From: Thermohalobaculum sp039030715
GTDB taxonomy: Bacteria; Pseudomonadota; Alphaproteobacteria; Rhodobacterales; Rhodobacteraceae
DNA length: 64,000 bases
NCBI GenBank assembly: GCA_039030715.1
Contig: JBCCDU010000009.1
Span: 11,354-75,353 of the forward strand
Direction of reading: 5' to 3'
Position numbers and translations under genes: made by a program. Positions 1 to 8,473 of this stretch are shown here, one piece after another (positions within the stretch are counted from its first letter, which is position 1; each line of letters begins with the position of its first letter). The notes under the pieces are model-generated. The model had not been told where the DNA came from, did no database searches, and saw nothing but the letters and a program-made list of their open reading frames with translations.

Positions 1-145
1 CCACGCCCACTGCCACATGGCCCAGATTGATCAGGCCCATGGTCAGCACACGGTCGGCTGACCCTTTGACAAGCGCGTTCCACAGGGCGTGCAGGAAAGC
101 CGCCCCGAGGATCAGCGAGAGCGCAAGGCCCGGATTGGACCCCAT
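1..145 (-). CDS. EamA/DMT-family transporter, N-terminal fragment
   Basis: Only the first 48 codons lie in the window; the gene runs off the left edge. The translation opens MGSNPGLALSLILGAAF, followed by LHALWNALVKGSADR, the typical start of a drug/metabolite transporter (EamA) with its first membrane helix. The ATG begins three bases after the stop of phnY and on the same strand, so it is probably the last visible member of the phosphonate operon. Substrate unknown; uptake or export of a phosphonate-related compound is inference from position only. Confidence 0.7.
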   Translation of the reverse strand, partial: MGSNPGLALSLILGAAFLHALWNALVKGSADRVLTMGLINLGHVAVGV

Positions 146-148
146 GCG

Positions 149-1603
149 TTATCGTGGCCAGGGCAGGGAGTAGGTTTTCACGTTGGTGAAAAACTTCATT
201 GCCTCGAGCACGCCTTCCTTCACACCATTGCCGCTGTCCTTGATCCCCCCGAACGGGGACATCTCGATGCGATAGCCGGGCTGCTCCCAGATATTGACCG
301 TGCCCACGTCCAACCCGTCGATATATCGGATCGCCCGGTTCAGATCGTTGGTACAGACCCCCGCGGAAAGGCCGAAGGCGGTGGAGTTGGAAATCTCCAT
401 CACAGTCGCATCGTCATCCGGCACACGCACGATGGGAACGATAGGGCCGAAGGTTTCTTCCATCACCAATTCGCTGTCATGGGGCACATGGTCGACGGTG
501 ATCGGAGGCAACAGCGCGCCCTGGCGTCCGGGGTGATAGAGGATCTTGGCGCCCGAGGCTTCGGCATTATGAACCCGGCGCTCGAACGTCTCGGCGGCCT
601 GCGAGTGGATCACGCACCCCAATTGTGTATCGTCGGACATCGGGTCGCCGTGGCGCATCGCCTTGGCCTTCTCCAGGATCAGGGGCACCAGCCGGTCGGC
701 GATGCTCTCCTGCGCAAGAATGCGTTTGACCGCAGTGCAACGCTGGCCGGAATTGCCCGTAGCACCGGCGACGGCGACGGTCGCGGCCTTGTCCAGATCC
801 GCATCGCTGAGGTCATTCAGGACGATCAAAGGATCGTTGCCGCCAAGCTCAAGCGCCGTACGCTTGTAGGCGGCTTTTGAAGCGATCAGCTTGCCCACCG
901 GGACACCGCCGGTGAAGGTAATGATATCGGCGTGGGGGTCGGTCACCATCGCCTCGCCGATATCGCCAGGCAACCCGGTCACCACCTGGAACATCTCCGG
1001 CGGCAACCCGGCCTCGTAGAGAATATCCGCCAGAGTGATCGCGGTCAGCGGCGTCAACTCGGTCGGCTTGCACACCATGCAGTTGTTGGTGGCAATCGAT
1101 GGGGCAATCTTGTGCGCCACCATGTTGAGTGGATGGTTGAACGGCGTGATCGCCGAGATCGCGCCCACAGGCTCGCGCTTGGTATAGATCTTCCGGTCCT
1201 TGCCATGGGGCGTCAGATCGCAGGAGAAGATTTGCCCATCATCCAGGATCGCCAACTGGCCGGCCAGGGTGAACACGTCATAGGAGCGCCCCGTCTCGTA
1301 AAGCGCATGGGCCTTGCAGATCCCCAGTTCCAGCGTCAGCCAATAGGCGATATCCTCGCGCCGCTCACGGATCAGTTCGGCTGTGCGGAACAGGATCTGC
1401 TGGCGTTCATAGCGGGTCAGCTTGGGTTGATACTTCGCCGCTATCTCAAAAGCCTGCGCCGCATGCGCGGCCTGACCCGCGGGCACCGTGCCGATCACCT
1501 GGTCGGTATGGGGATAGCGAACCTCGACCACATCCTGGGTCGTCACCTTCTCGCCACCGATGCGCATCGCCTCGTGCCGGACGGTCTGATTGATCGCGTT
1601 CAT
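149..1603 (-). CDS. phnY: phosphonoacetaldehyde dehydrogenase
   Basis: NAD-dependent aldehyde dehydrogenase of 484 residues. In the phnWAY pathway it oxidises phosphonoacetaldehyde, made by PhnW, to phosphonoacetate, the substrate of PhnA. The ALDH fold is clear: TPFNHPLN near 153-160, ELGGND at 252-257 with the general-base Glu, and GNSGQRCT at 283-290 with the catalytic Cys289. The start was set at MNAINQ because AAGGAA lies about 8-12 bases upstream; the longer open frame upstream has no such support and would overlap phnA. Gene order phnW-phnA-phnY on one strand with short gaps supports the specific assignment over a generic succinate-semialdehyde dehydrogenase. Confidence 0.9.
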   Translation of the reverse strand: MNAINQTVRHEAMRIGGEKVTTQDVVEVRYPHTDQVIGTVPAGQAAHAAQAFEIAAKYQPKLTRYERQQILFRTAELIRERREDIAYWLTLELGICKAHALYETGRSYDVFTLAGQLAILDDGQIFSCDLTPHGKDRKIYTKREPVGAISAITPFNHPLNMVAHKIAPSIATNNCMVCKPTELTPLTAITLADILYEAGLPPEMFQVVTGLPGDIGEAMVTDPHADIITFTGGVPVGKLIASKAAYKRTALELGGNDPLIVLNDLSDADLDKAATVAVAGATGNSGQRCTAVKRILAQESIADRLVPLILEKAKAMRHGDPMSDDTQLGCVIHSQAAETFERRVHNAEASGAKILYHPGRQGALLPPITVDHVPHDSELVMEETFGPIVPIVRVPDDDATVMEISNSTAFGLSAGVCTNDLNRAIRYIDGLDVGTVNIWEQPGYRIEMSPFGGIKDSGNGVKEGVLEAMKFFTNVKTYSLPWPR

Positions 1604-1616
1604 GGGGTAGGTTCCT

Positions 1617-2882
1617 TCAAACTGTCTGCGGCAGGGCCGCGGCCTCGACCGCATGATAGAGCGCATCGAAATTTCGTAAATCGGGCGCATGGCCCAGATC
1701 CGGCAAGGCACGGTTGCAGATGAACGGCACTTCCTGCTCCGTCAGTCCGCCATGGCTGCGCAGCGGCGCGTCGAGGCCACTGAGATCATGCTCCGCTTCG
1801 GACGTGCCGATGGTCATGTTTTCGGTGGAGGTTATGACCAGATCGCCCATCCGGTCCGGCGGAAGCTGGTAGGTCGCACAAGCCTCGGCCTTGTCGAGCG
1901 CGGTCAGAATACCCGGCACCTCGCGCAATCGCGCCGACATTGCTGCCGCATCGGCACCATCGGGCAGATAGATCGTGGCAAACGATCCCAGCGCGCCATG
2001 ATGCACCACTTATGGGTCGGTGATCGGCAGGATCACCCGGGCCGCCCCCTGCCCGAGCCAGTCATCCATCAGATCCTGGACATATATAACGGCGGGCGAG
2101 CCATCTGCATTGTGCTTGGGTTTCATCCCATGATCCGCCGTGACCACGATGGCGGCACCCAGTGCATCCAACTCACCCAGATACCGGTCGAAATTGGCGT
2201 AGAAGTCATTGGCCACCGGGTCGCCCGGCGCGTGCTTGTGCTGGATGTAATCGGTGGTGGTCAGATACATCAGATCAGGCTTCCATTCCGCCAGCAACTT
2301 GACCCCTGCGGCGAAGACGAACTCGCTGAGGGCGGCGGAATAAACCTCCGGAACCGGGGCGCCCAACCAGGCGCTGGCATTGTCGATGCCATTGACCTCC
2401 ATGGTCGTCTGGTCGGCGCGTTCGGAGGAGAAGCAGATCGACCTGTCCTGATCGAAGCCCATCCCGTGGCCCAGCAGCGCGCGTAGTTTGTCCTTGGCGG
2501 TGACAACCGCGACCCGCTTGCCGGCGGCATAGAATGCCGAGAATACAGTCGGCGCGCGCAGCCATTTCGCATCGTTCATCATCACCGCGTCGCCGGTCTC
2601 GGGATCGATCAGGAAATTCCCGCAGATCCCATGTACCGCCGGTGGCTGGCCCGTCGCGATCGACATGTTGTTCGGATTGGTGAACGAAGGGATCACCGAA
2701 TGCGCGATCCGGTCGGTCCCCTCCGCCTTCATCCGCGATAAGTTCGGCATCAACCCTGCGGAGATGGCTGCATCCAGATAGGCGGGTTCGCAGCCATCCA
2801 GGCAGATGGCGATCGCCGGCGTGCGGGTTGCGCGATAGCGCCGCTCATTGGCGGTGATATCGATGGGGGAAATCTGGTTCAT
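1617..2882 (-). pseudogene. phnA: phosphonoacetate hydrolase interrupted by in-frame TAA
   Basis: Phosphonoacetate hydrolase (alkaline-phosphatase superfamily) splits phosphonoacetate to acetate and phosphate. The reading frame is continuous from ATG at 2882 to the stop at 1617 except for one TAA at 2010-2012 (codon 291 of 421). The first 290 residues carry Asp29, Thr68 (SFTNPNN), Asp211 and His215 (TDYIQHKHA), and Asp250-His251 (TADHGM). The distal 130 codons carry SHGG with His at position 377. These positions match the zinc ligands and nucleophile I recall for the Sinorhizobium meliloti enzyme, so the TAA cuts off the last zinc ligand. No frameshift is involved; one base change from a Tyr codon would explain it. 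GTG codons follow the TAA directly, so reinitiation or readthrough is conceivable. A sequencing error cannot be excluded. Confidence 0.85.
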
Positions 2883-2897
2883 CTGTTCAAGGCTCTC

Positions 2898-4070
2898 TCA
2901 GGCAGCGAGTTTTTCACGTTCGATCAGGGCGGCAGCGGGTGGGGCGGCGCTCGCCACACCCATTTCGGCCAGGCACTCCCCAGCAGCGGCAGCAACCTGG
3001 CGCATCACATCCGCATCCATACGCCCGATGCAGCCAATGCGAAAGCTGTCCACCACGGTCAGCTTGCCGGGATAGATGATGAAGCCCCTGGCTTTCATCA
3101 GATCGTAGAATTGGCCGAAGCGGAACGCCGGGTCCGCCGGGAAAAAGAAGGTGACGATGATCGGCGACAGCCAGCGGTCGCGCAGCAACGTCTCGAAACC
3201 CAGCGCCCGCATCTCGCCCACCAGGGTGTCGCGATTGGCGGTGTAGCGCGCACCGCGACCGGCCACCCCGCCCTCAGCTTCATGCAGGCGCAGGGCCTCG
3301 GCGAAGGCGGCGATGGTATGGGTCGGGGGCGTGAAACGCCATTGGCCGGTCTTTTCCATATTGTCCCACTGCGCATGTAGATCCAGGCTGAGCGAGTGAC
3401 TGTTGCTCTTCGACGTCTCCAGCACCGGCTTGCGCACCAGGACAAAGCCAAAGCCCGGTACGCCCTCGATGCATTTGTTGGCCGAGGAGACCAGTGCATC
3501 GAACCGGATCCCCGTAAGGTCGATTGCGCCGAAGGCACTCATCGCATCGATCATCAGACTGCGGCCCGCTTCGGCGACCACATCCGAGATTTCGCCCAGC
3601 GGGTTCAAAATGCCAGAGGATGTCTCGCATTGCACAGCGATCACATGGCTGATTGCGGGATCGGCAGCCAATGCTTCCGCTACCTCGGCCCCGCGCGGCG
3701 GCAGGTAATCGCCCTTGTCTATCACCGTGTGCGCCCGGCCCAGATATCCCAGCGTCTCGGCGATCCGTTTGCCGTAGGCGCCGTTGATCAACACAAGAGC
3801 TTTTGCGTCGCGCGGCAGCAGGCTGCCCAGCATCGCCTCAACCACAAAAGTGCCGCTGCCCTGCATGGGCACACATTCGAACCCCTCCTGCCCCAACATC
3901 GCCAGAAGTTGCGTCCGGATATGAGCCGTGAGCGAACGAAAGTCGCCGTCCCACGAGCCCCAGTCACGCAGCATCTCCTGCTTCACGGACCAGGCCGTGC
4001 TCAGTGGGCCCGGCGTCAGCAGAAACGGTTCCCCCAGCCGGGGCGGTTCAAAAGTTGCGGGATCGGACAT
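2898..4070 (-). CDS. phnW: 2-aminoethylphosphonate--pyruvate transaminase
   Basis: Class V PLP aminotransferase of 390 residues that moves the amino group of 2-aminoethylphosphonate to pyruvate, giving phosphonoacetaldehyde and alanine. TPGPLSTAWSVKQ near the N terminus is characteristic of PhnW. DAMSAFGAID holds the PLP-ring Asp (about 175), and SSANKCIEG holds the Schiff-base Lys (about 199). The start MSDPATFEPP was chosen over an upstream alternative because GGAG sits about 9 bases ahead of it. It is the promoter-proximal gene of the phnWAY operon, with phnA starting 15 bases after its stop. No LysR-type phnR gene is adjacent. Confidence 0.93.
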   Translation of the reverse strand: MSDPATFEPPRLGEPFLLTPGPLSTAWSVKQEMLRDWGSWDGDFRSLTAHIRTQLLAMLGQEGFECVPMQGSGTFVVEAMLGSLLPRDAKALVLINGAYGKRIAETLGYLGRAHTVIDKGDYLPPRGAEVAEALAADPAISHVIAVQCETSSGILNPLGEISDVVAEAGRSLMIDAMSAFGAIDLTGIRFDALVSSANKCIEGVPGFGFVLVRKPVLETSKSNSHSLSLDLHAQWDNMEKTGQWRFTPPTHTIAAFAEALRLHEAEGGVAGRGARYTANRDTLVGEMRALGFETLLRDRWLSPIIVTFFFPADPAFRFGQFYDLMKARGFIIYPGKLTVVDSFRIGCIGRMDADVMRQVAAAAGECLAEMGVASAAPPAAALIEREKLAA

Positions 4071-4131
4071 CGGGAGACTCCGGCGCGTCTGTGGTGTTGC
4101 GCAGCCTAGCCTTACCGATGCCATTTGGAAA

Positions 4132-4158
4132 ATCGATAATTTTGATTGATCTATCGAT
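4132..4158. promoter_or_regulatory. AT-rich inverted repeat upstream of phnW
   Basis: The 113-bp gap between phnW and the upstream repair gene contains a perfect inverted repeat ATCGATA (4132-4138) and TATCGAT (4152-4158), centres 20 bp apart (about two helical turns). It lies in the only AT-rich stretch of the gap, 60-90 bp ahead of the phnW start. Spacing and position suit a dimeric operator or LysR-type site for the phosphonate operon. The regulator is not encoded nearby, so this is inference. Confidence 0.35.
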
Positions 4159-4183
4159 ATTGATGATATTTCTGGCGCGGCTT

Positions 4184-5029
4184 TTATTCAGCCTCTAGCC
4201 GCGCACTTTCCCAGGCCATCATCGCCCGTTTGAGCGGCAGGCCCCAATGATAGCCGCCCAACGCCCCATCGCGACGCATCGCGCGGTGACAGGGGATCAG
4301 CCAACTCACCGGATTGCGCCCGACAGCCGACCCTACGGCCCGGACCGCGCGCGGTTTGCCGATGTGACGCGCGATCTCGGAATAGGTGGTCACATGGCCC
4401 GAGGGGATCTGCAGCAGCGCCTGCCAGACATGGATCTGAAACGGCGCGCCGCACAGCAGCAGCGAAACCTCGCCCTTGCCGCCGAACGCCGCCTCGACCC
4501 AAGCACGCATCGGCCCGCCGTTTTGTTCGTAGACAGCAGCGGGCCAGCGTCCGCGCATATCTGCCAACGCCAAGTCGCGCCCGGTTTCGGCGGTGAAGGC
4601 CATTCCGCAGATGCCGCGATCTGTCGCCATCACCAACGCCTCGCCAAAGGGCGTATCGAACCAGTCCCAGCGGATCGTCAGACCTTTGCCGTTGCGGGCA
4701 TACTCGCCGGGTGTCATCGCCTCCCACCGCACGAACAGGTCATGCAGCCTCCCGGGCGAGGACAGCCCTGTTTCCAGCGCGGCGTCCAGAACGGTGAACC
4801 GCTCCTCCAGCAGATGCCGCGCGTGATCCAGGGTCAGATATTGCAGGTATCGTTTGGGGCTGACGCCCACCCACTGGCTGAACACCTTCTGGAAATGCGC
4901 TGTCGAGAGGCCAATCGCCTCGGCCACCTCATCTAGCGAGGGCTGATCGGCCGCGTGCTCCTCGATATGACGCAGAGCCGCCGCCATCAGGTCATATTGA
5001 AACTGATCATGGCTTGCCAAGTCGTTCAT
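4184..5029 (-). CDS. AraC-type HTH / methylated-DNA--cysteine methyltransferase fusion (Ada-like)
   Basis: A 281-residue protein with an N-terminal AraC-type helix-turn-helix region (about 30-110) and a C-terminal O6-alkylguanine-DNA alkyltransferase domain. The active-site motif IPCHR holds the methyl-accepting Cys at about 247, preceded by the RAVGSAVGRNP segment that helps bind DNA. It repairs O6-methylguanine and may regulate its own or other genes. Unlike E. coli Ada it lacks the N-terminal zinc domain with the phosphotriester-accepting cysteine. The start MNDLASHDQF has GGAGAG a few bases upstream. It lies upstream of phnW on the same strand but is separated by a promoter-sized gap, so it is probably a separate unit. 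Confidence 0.88.
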   Translation of the reverse strand: MNDLASHDQFQYDLMAAALRHIEEHAADQPSLDEVAEAIGLSTAHFQKVFSQWVGVSPKRYLQYLTLDHARHLLEERFTVLDAALETGLSSPGRLHDLFVRWEAMTPGEYARNGKGLTIRWDWFDTPFGEALVMATDRGICGMAFTAETGRDLALADMRGRWPAAVYEQNGGPMRAWVEAAFGGKGEVSLLLCGAPFQIHVWQALLQIPSGHVTTYSEIARHIGKPRAVRAVGSAVGRNPVSWLIPCHRAMRRDGALGGYHWGLPLKRAMMAWESARLEAE

Positions 5030-5127
5030 CGCTTCTCTCCTGATCAACTGGCCCTCTTTTAGCCGATGGATCGGCACGCTCCCACCCGGTTCTTGCGACG
5101 CCTGCGCGCCGATGTTATGGCCGCGAA

Positions 5128-5772
5128 ATGTCCCGCCAGCTTGACTATCACGCTCTTACCGAGATTTTTCGCCGCTTCGAAGCCCACGAGGCCGAGCCGG
5201 AGGGTGAACTGAAGCATGTCAACGCCTACACCCTGCTGGTCGCGGTGGCGCTGAGCGCACAGGCAACCGATAAAGGTGTCAACCGCGCGACCGAGGCGCT
5301 TTTCAAATTCGCCGACACACCCGAAAAGATGCTGCAGCTGGGCGAAGAGGGCCTGATCGAGCATATCAGGACCATCGGCCTCTACCGCAACAAGGCCAAG
5401 AACGTCATGAAGCTCAGCCGCATCTTGGTGGAGGAGTATGGCGGCCAGGTCCCCTCCTCGCGCGCGGCGCTGTCCTCGCTGCCCGGGGTCGGACGCAAGA
5501 CCGCCAATGTCGTGCTGAACATGTGGTGGCACTTTCCTGCGCAGGCGGTCGACACGCACATCTTTCGCCTGGGCAATCGCAGCGGCATCGCGCCCGGCAA
5601 AGACGTCAATGTCGTGGAGAGGGCAATCGAGGACAACATCCCCGCGCCCTATCAGCTTCACGCCCACCACTGGATGATCCTGCACGGGCGCTATGTCTGC
5701 GTCGCGCGCAAACCGAAATGCGCGGAATGTATGATCCGCGACCTTTGCCTGTTCGAGGAGAAGATTGAATGA
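5128..5772 (+). CDS. nth: endonuclease III
   Basis: Bifunctional DNA glycosylase/AP lyase for oxidised pyrimidines, 214 residues. The helix-hairpin-helix LPGVGRKTANVVL holds catalytic Lys124, and VDTHIFRLGNRSG holds catalytic Asp142. The C terminus carries the [4Fe-4S] ligands as Cys191, Cys198, Cys201 and Cys207, the normal C-X6-C-X2-C-X5-C spacing. Length is typical. Its stop overlaps the start of the next gene (ATGA), so the two are translationally coupled. It is divergent from the Ada-like gene. Confidence 0.95.
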   Translation: MSRQLDYHALTEIFRRFEAHEAEPEGELKHVNAYTLLVAVALSAQATDKGVNRATEALFKFADTPEKMLQLGEEGLIEHIRTIGLYRNKAKNVMKLSRILVEEYGGQVPSSRAALSSLPGVGRKTANVVLNMWWHFPAQAVDTHIFRLGNRSGIAPGKDVNVVERAIEDNIPAPYQLHAHHWMILHGRYVCVARKPKCAECMIRDLCLFEEKIE

Positions 5773-6761
5773 CGACCCAGAAGGATGTTGTGGCCATCGG
5801 AAATGCGCTGGTCGACGTGGTGGCGCAGATCAATGATACGTTTCTGGCCGAGAACGGGGTCGAGAAGGGCGTGATGACCCTGATCGACGACGAACGGGCG
5901 GTCGCGCTCTATGCCGCCATGCCCCCTTCTCGCGAGATCTCTGGGGGGTCTGGCGCCAACACCGCGGCGGGTCTGGCGGCCCTCGGGGCCAGAACCGGCT
6001 ATATAGGCAAGGTGAAGGATGACCAGCTCGGCACCATCTTTACCCATGATATCCGCGCCATCGGCGTGGATTTCGGCGGACCCATGGTGGCTAGCGATAC
6101 GACAGGCGAAACAGGGCGATCGCTGATCCTGGTCAGCCCGGATGGCGAGCGATCGATGAACACGGCCCTCGGCGTTTCGGTCACCCTGCAGGCCGCGGAT
6201 ATCGACCCAGCGATGATTGCAAACACGCGCTGGCTCTATCTCGAGGGCTATCTGTTCGATACCGACGCCGCGAAGGCCGCTTATGCCAAGGCGATCCAGG
6301 GTGTGAAGGACGGCGGCGGCAAGATATCCTTTACCATCTCCGATCCGTTCTGCGTGGATCGCCACCGGGGCGACATGCGCCGGATGATCCGCGAGGATGT
6401 CGACCTGCTGTTCGCCAACGAGGCCGAGATCATGTCGCTCTACGAGACATCCAGTCTGGAAGTCGCCGTTGGCACTGTTGCCCGCGAGGTTGAATGCGCG
6501 GCGATTACGCTGGGCAGCGAGGGTGCGATGGTGGTGCGCGGCGATGCGCGCACCAGGGTTCTGCCGCAGGGCGTGGATGTGGTGGACACAACGGGCGCGG
6601 GCGATCTCTTTGCCAGTGGCTTCCTGGCCGGGCAGGTTCGCGGACATTCGGACGAGATCTCTGGCCATATGGGTTGCATCGCGGCAGGCGAGGTGATCAG
6701 CCATCTGGGCGCGCGCCCCGAAGCCGATCTGGCCGAACTTGTGGCTCGCCAGGGATTCTGA
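5769..6761 (+). CDS. PfkB-family carbohydrate kinase, adenosine kinase-like
   Basis: A 330-residue ribokinase/PfkB-family kinase. The N-terminal signature GGSGANTAAGLAALG (about 59-73) and the C-terminal anion-hole signature DTTGAGDLFASGF, with its catalytic Asp, are both intact. Rhodobacterales proteins of this length and sequence are usually annotated as adenosine kinase, which phosphorylates adenosine to AMP; a sugar or another nucleoside is possible. Its ATG overlaps the nth stop, making a two-gene unit. Confidence 0.85.
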   Translation: MTTQKDVVAIGNALVDVVAQINDTFLAENGVEKGVMTLIDDERAVALYAAMPPSREISGGSGANTAAGLAALGARTGYIGKVKDDQLGTIFTHDIRAIGVDFGGPMVASDTTGETGRSLILVSPDGERSMNTALGVSVTLQAADIDPAMIANTRWLYLEGYLFDTDAAKAAYAKAIQGVKDGGGKISFTISDPFCVDRHRGDMRRMIREDVDLLFANEAEIMSLYETSSLEVAVGTVAREVECAAITLGSEGAMVVRGDARTRVLPQGVDVVDTTGAGDLFASGFLAGQVRGHSDEISGHMGCIAAGEVISHLGARPEADLAELVARQGF

Positions 6762-6961
6762 ACGGCCCGTTATCTTGATAGGAATCATCGGACGAATTTG
6801 ACTCGGATCGGGAAGATCCTAATTTGTACAATCTTGCAGATTTCAAATTTCTACAGCGAAATACTGCACGATCACGCGCTGAATCAGGCGAATGGTAAAG
6901 AATCTCTTAATCTTCCTGCAGAGTCGGCGAGGCTTTTCCGATCATGCGCCGGGTTTGTCAC

Positions 6962-7023
6962 TTGGCGGTTCCCATAACGCATAGTACACTAATCGCGTAA
7001 ATGTGACGCAGGTTGAAGCGTCA
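6962..7023 (+). promoter_or_regulatory. promoter and palindromic operator before the multiheme cytochrome locus
   Basis: The 322-bp gap 6762-7083 holds no gene. Near its right end is a plausible sigma-70 promoter: TTGGCG at 6962-6967, 17 bp, then TACACT at 6985-6990, placing transcription start near 6997. Immediately downstream is a perfect inverted repeat TGACGC (7004-7009), 8 bp, GCGTCA (7018-7023), well placed for a repressor. The leader to the ATG at 7084 would be about 87 nt. The left part of the gap is AT-rich, with only a weak GGATC/GATCC repeat near 6805-6820. Both elements were read by eye. Confidence 0.4.
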
Positions 7024-7083
7024 TCAAGCATCGCAAGTACCTGCGTCCTTCGGGGGAGGGGCGTCCTGTTGGGGGAGGGAAGC

Positions 7084-8400
7084 ATGAAGTTTCGGCTGTT
7101 TGCAGCATTTGGTTTTGCTGCGCTGGTTGGGGGAGTACTAACAGCACCGAACGCGGCTCTTGCACAATCCGACGAAGTATATTCCGGCGTTACGACCTGC
7201 GCTAATTCGCAATGTCATGGGGCAGCGACAGTCAATCCTGACAGCCGCGTCAACCGGAATGAGTTCACGGTCTGGCACGACAAGGATCCCCATTCGAAAT
7301 CCTATAAGAGCCTGCAAAGCGACCGTGCGAAGCGGATCGCCAGTAATCTCAATCTGGGCGAGGCGACCCAGGCGCCGCTCTGCCTCTCCTGTCACGCCAA
7401 CAACGTAGCGCCGGAGAATCGCGCGCCCGACTTTGACATCACCGAGGGCGTGACCTGCGAGGTTTGTCACGGTTCTTCCGTCCTCTGGCTCGGCCCGCAC
7501 CGGCTGCCGGACCGCTTCAGCCATACGCAATTGGTGGATTTGGGACTGTTCCCGACGAACGACCCCGCGAAACGCGCGGATATGTGTCTGGACTGCCATT
7601 TCGGAGCCGAGGATCAGTTCGCTAATCACCGGATCTTCGGCGCAGGTCATCCCCGGATCACCTTCGAACTCGACAGCTATACCTGGATCAACGCGCATCA
7701 CACCGCCGATCAGGACTATTTCGAGCGCAAGGACGTGGCTGACGGTGTGCGCACCTGGGCCGTCGGTGCGGCGAAGATGATCGAGCGTCGGATGACGCTG
7801 CTCGCTAACGATCAGACCGGCACAAACGGGTTTTTCCCGGAATTTGCCTTCTTCGACTGCAACACCTGCCACCACCGGATGAGCGACCTGCGCTACAAGC
7901 CGCGCAATACCGGGGTAGCCCCCGGCACGCCCAAACTGGATGACAGTCACATGACTGTGCTGATGGTGGCGCTGGGCAGGGCCGATCCCGCATTGGCAGA
8001 CAGCCTGCGAAGCCAAATGCTGGCTCTGCACAAAAGCTCGACCGTCGGACGCGGTCAACTGGTCGCCGAGACCAACCGGATGAAGGAACTGGCCGCACAA
8101 GCAGCCGCCTCCATCGGCTCCTACGAGATGACCGGTGACGACATGCGCGCGGTTCTTGGCGCGCTGGTCGATAAGGGATCTTCCGGCAATGTGATCGACT
8201 TCGCCTCGGCCGAGCAGACGGCGCTTGTGGTCGGCGCCACCATCGATGCGCTGGAACAGGGTGGCCACATCTCGGGCGCCGAGGGCGAGGCGCTGTTTGC
8301 CGAGCTTGGGAAGGCCTATGACGCGATCAACGATGACGAGAAGTTCCGGCCGGATCAGTTTGCTTCCGCAATGAAATCGCTGAAGGCCGCTATTCGGTAA
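7084..8400 (+). CDS. periplasmic pentaheme c-type cytochrome, c554-like
   Basis: A 438-residue exported cytochrome with a Sec signal peptide (MKFRLFAAFGFAALVGGV onward, cleavage after about ALAQ, residue 28). It has five heme attachment motifs: CANSQCH at 39-45 (an unusual CX4CH), CLSCH at 100, CEVCH at 125, CLDCH at 168 and CNTCH at 259. YSGVTTC before the first heme resembles the cytochrome c554/c' family. The heme-free C-terminal half is predicted helical. The start was chosen for GGGGGAGGG just ahead of ATG 7084; a frame open further upstream has no signal peptide at its start. It is paralogous to the cytochrome at 13679 and opens a seven-gene redox cluster. Electron partner and substrate are unknown. 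Confidence 0.85.
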   Translation: MKFRLFAAFGFAALVGGVLTAPNAALAQSDEVYSGVTTCANSQCHGAATVNPDSRVNRNEFTVWHDKDPHSKSYKSLQSDRAKRIASNLNLGEATQAPLCLSCHANNVAPENRAPDFDITEGVTCEVCHGSSVLWLGPHRLPDRFSHTQLVDLGLFPTNDPAKRADMCLDCHFGAEDQFANHRIFGAGHPRITFELDSYTWINAHHTADQDYFERKDVADGVRTWAVGAAKMIERRMTLLANDQTGTNGFFPEFAFFDCNTCHHRMSDLRYKPRNTGVAPGTPKLDDSHMTVLMVALGRADPALADSLRSQMLALHKSSTVGRGQLVAETNRMKELAAQAAASIGSYEMTGDDMRAVLGALVDKGSSGNVIDFASAEQTALVVGATIDALEQGGHISGAEGEALFAELGKAYDAINDDEKFRPDQFASAMKSLKAAIR

Positions 8401-8473
8401 GCGCCTGTTGAACGGGGGAGGTTCGCGGGTCCGGCATAACGCACCGGGCCACTGGTAAGGAAGGACGCTGAGG

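Noticed and set aside
1617..2009. The distal phnA piece as an independent gene with GTG start
   Set aside because: It continues the phnA frame exactly and encodes only the C-terminal part of that fold including the last zinc ligand; no ribosome-binding site was found for it.
6800..6825. GGATC/GATCC repeat as terminator of the PfkB gene
   Set aside because: Only five base pairs and no T-run; too weak to call.
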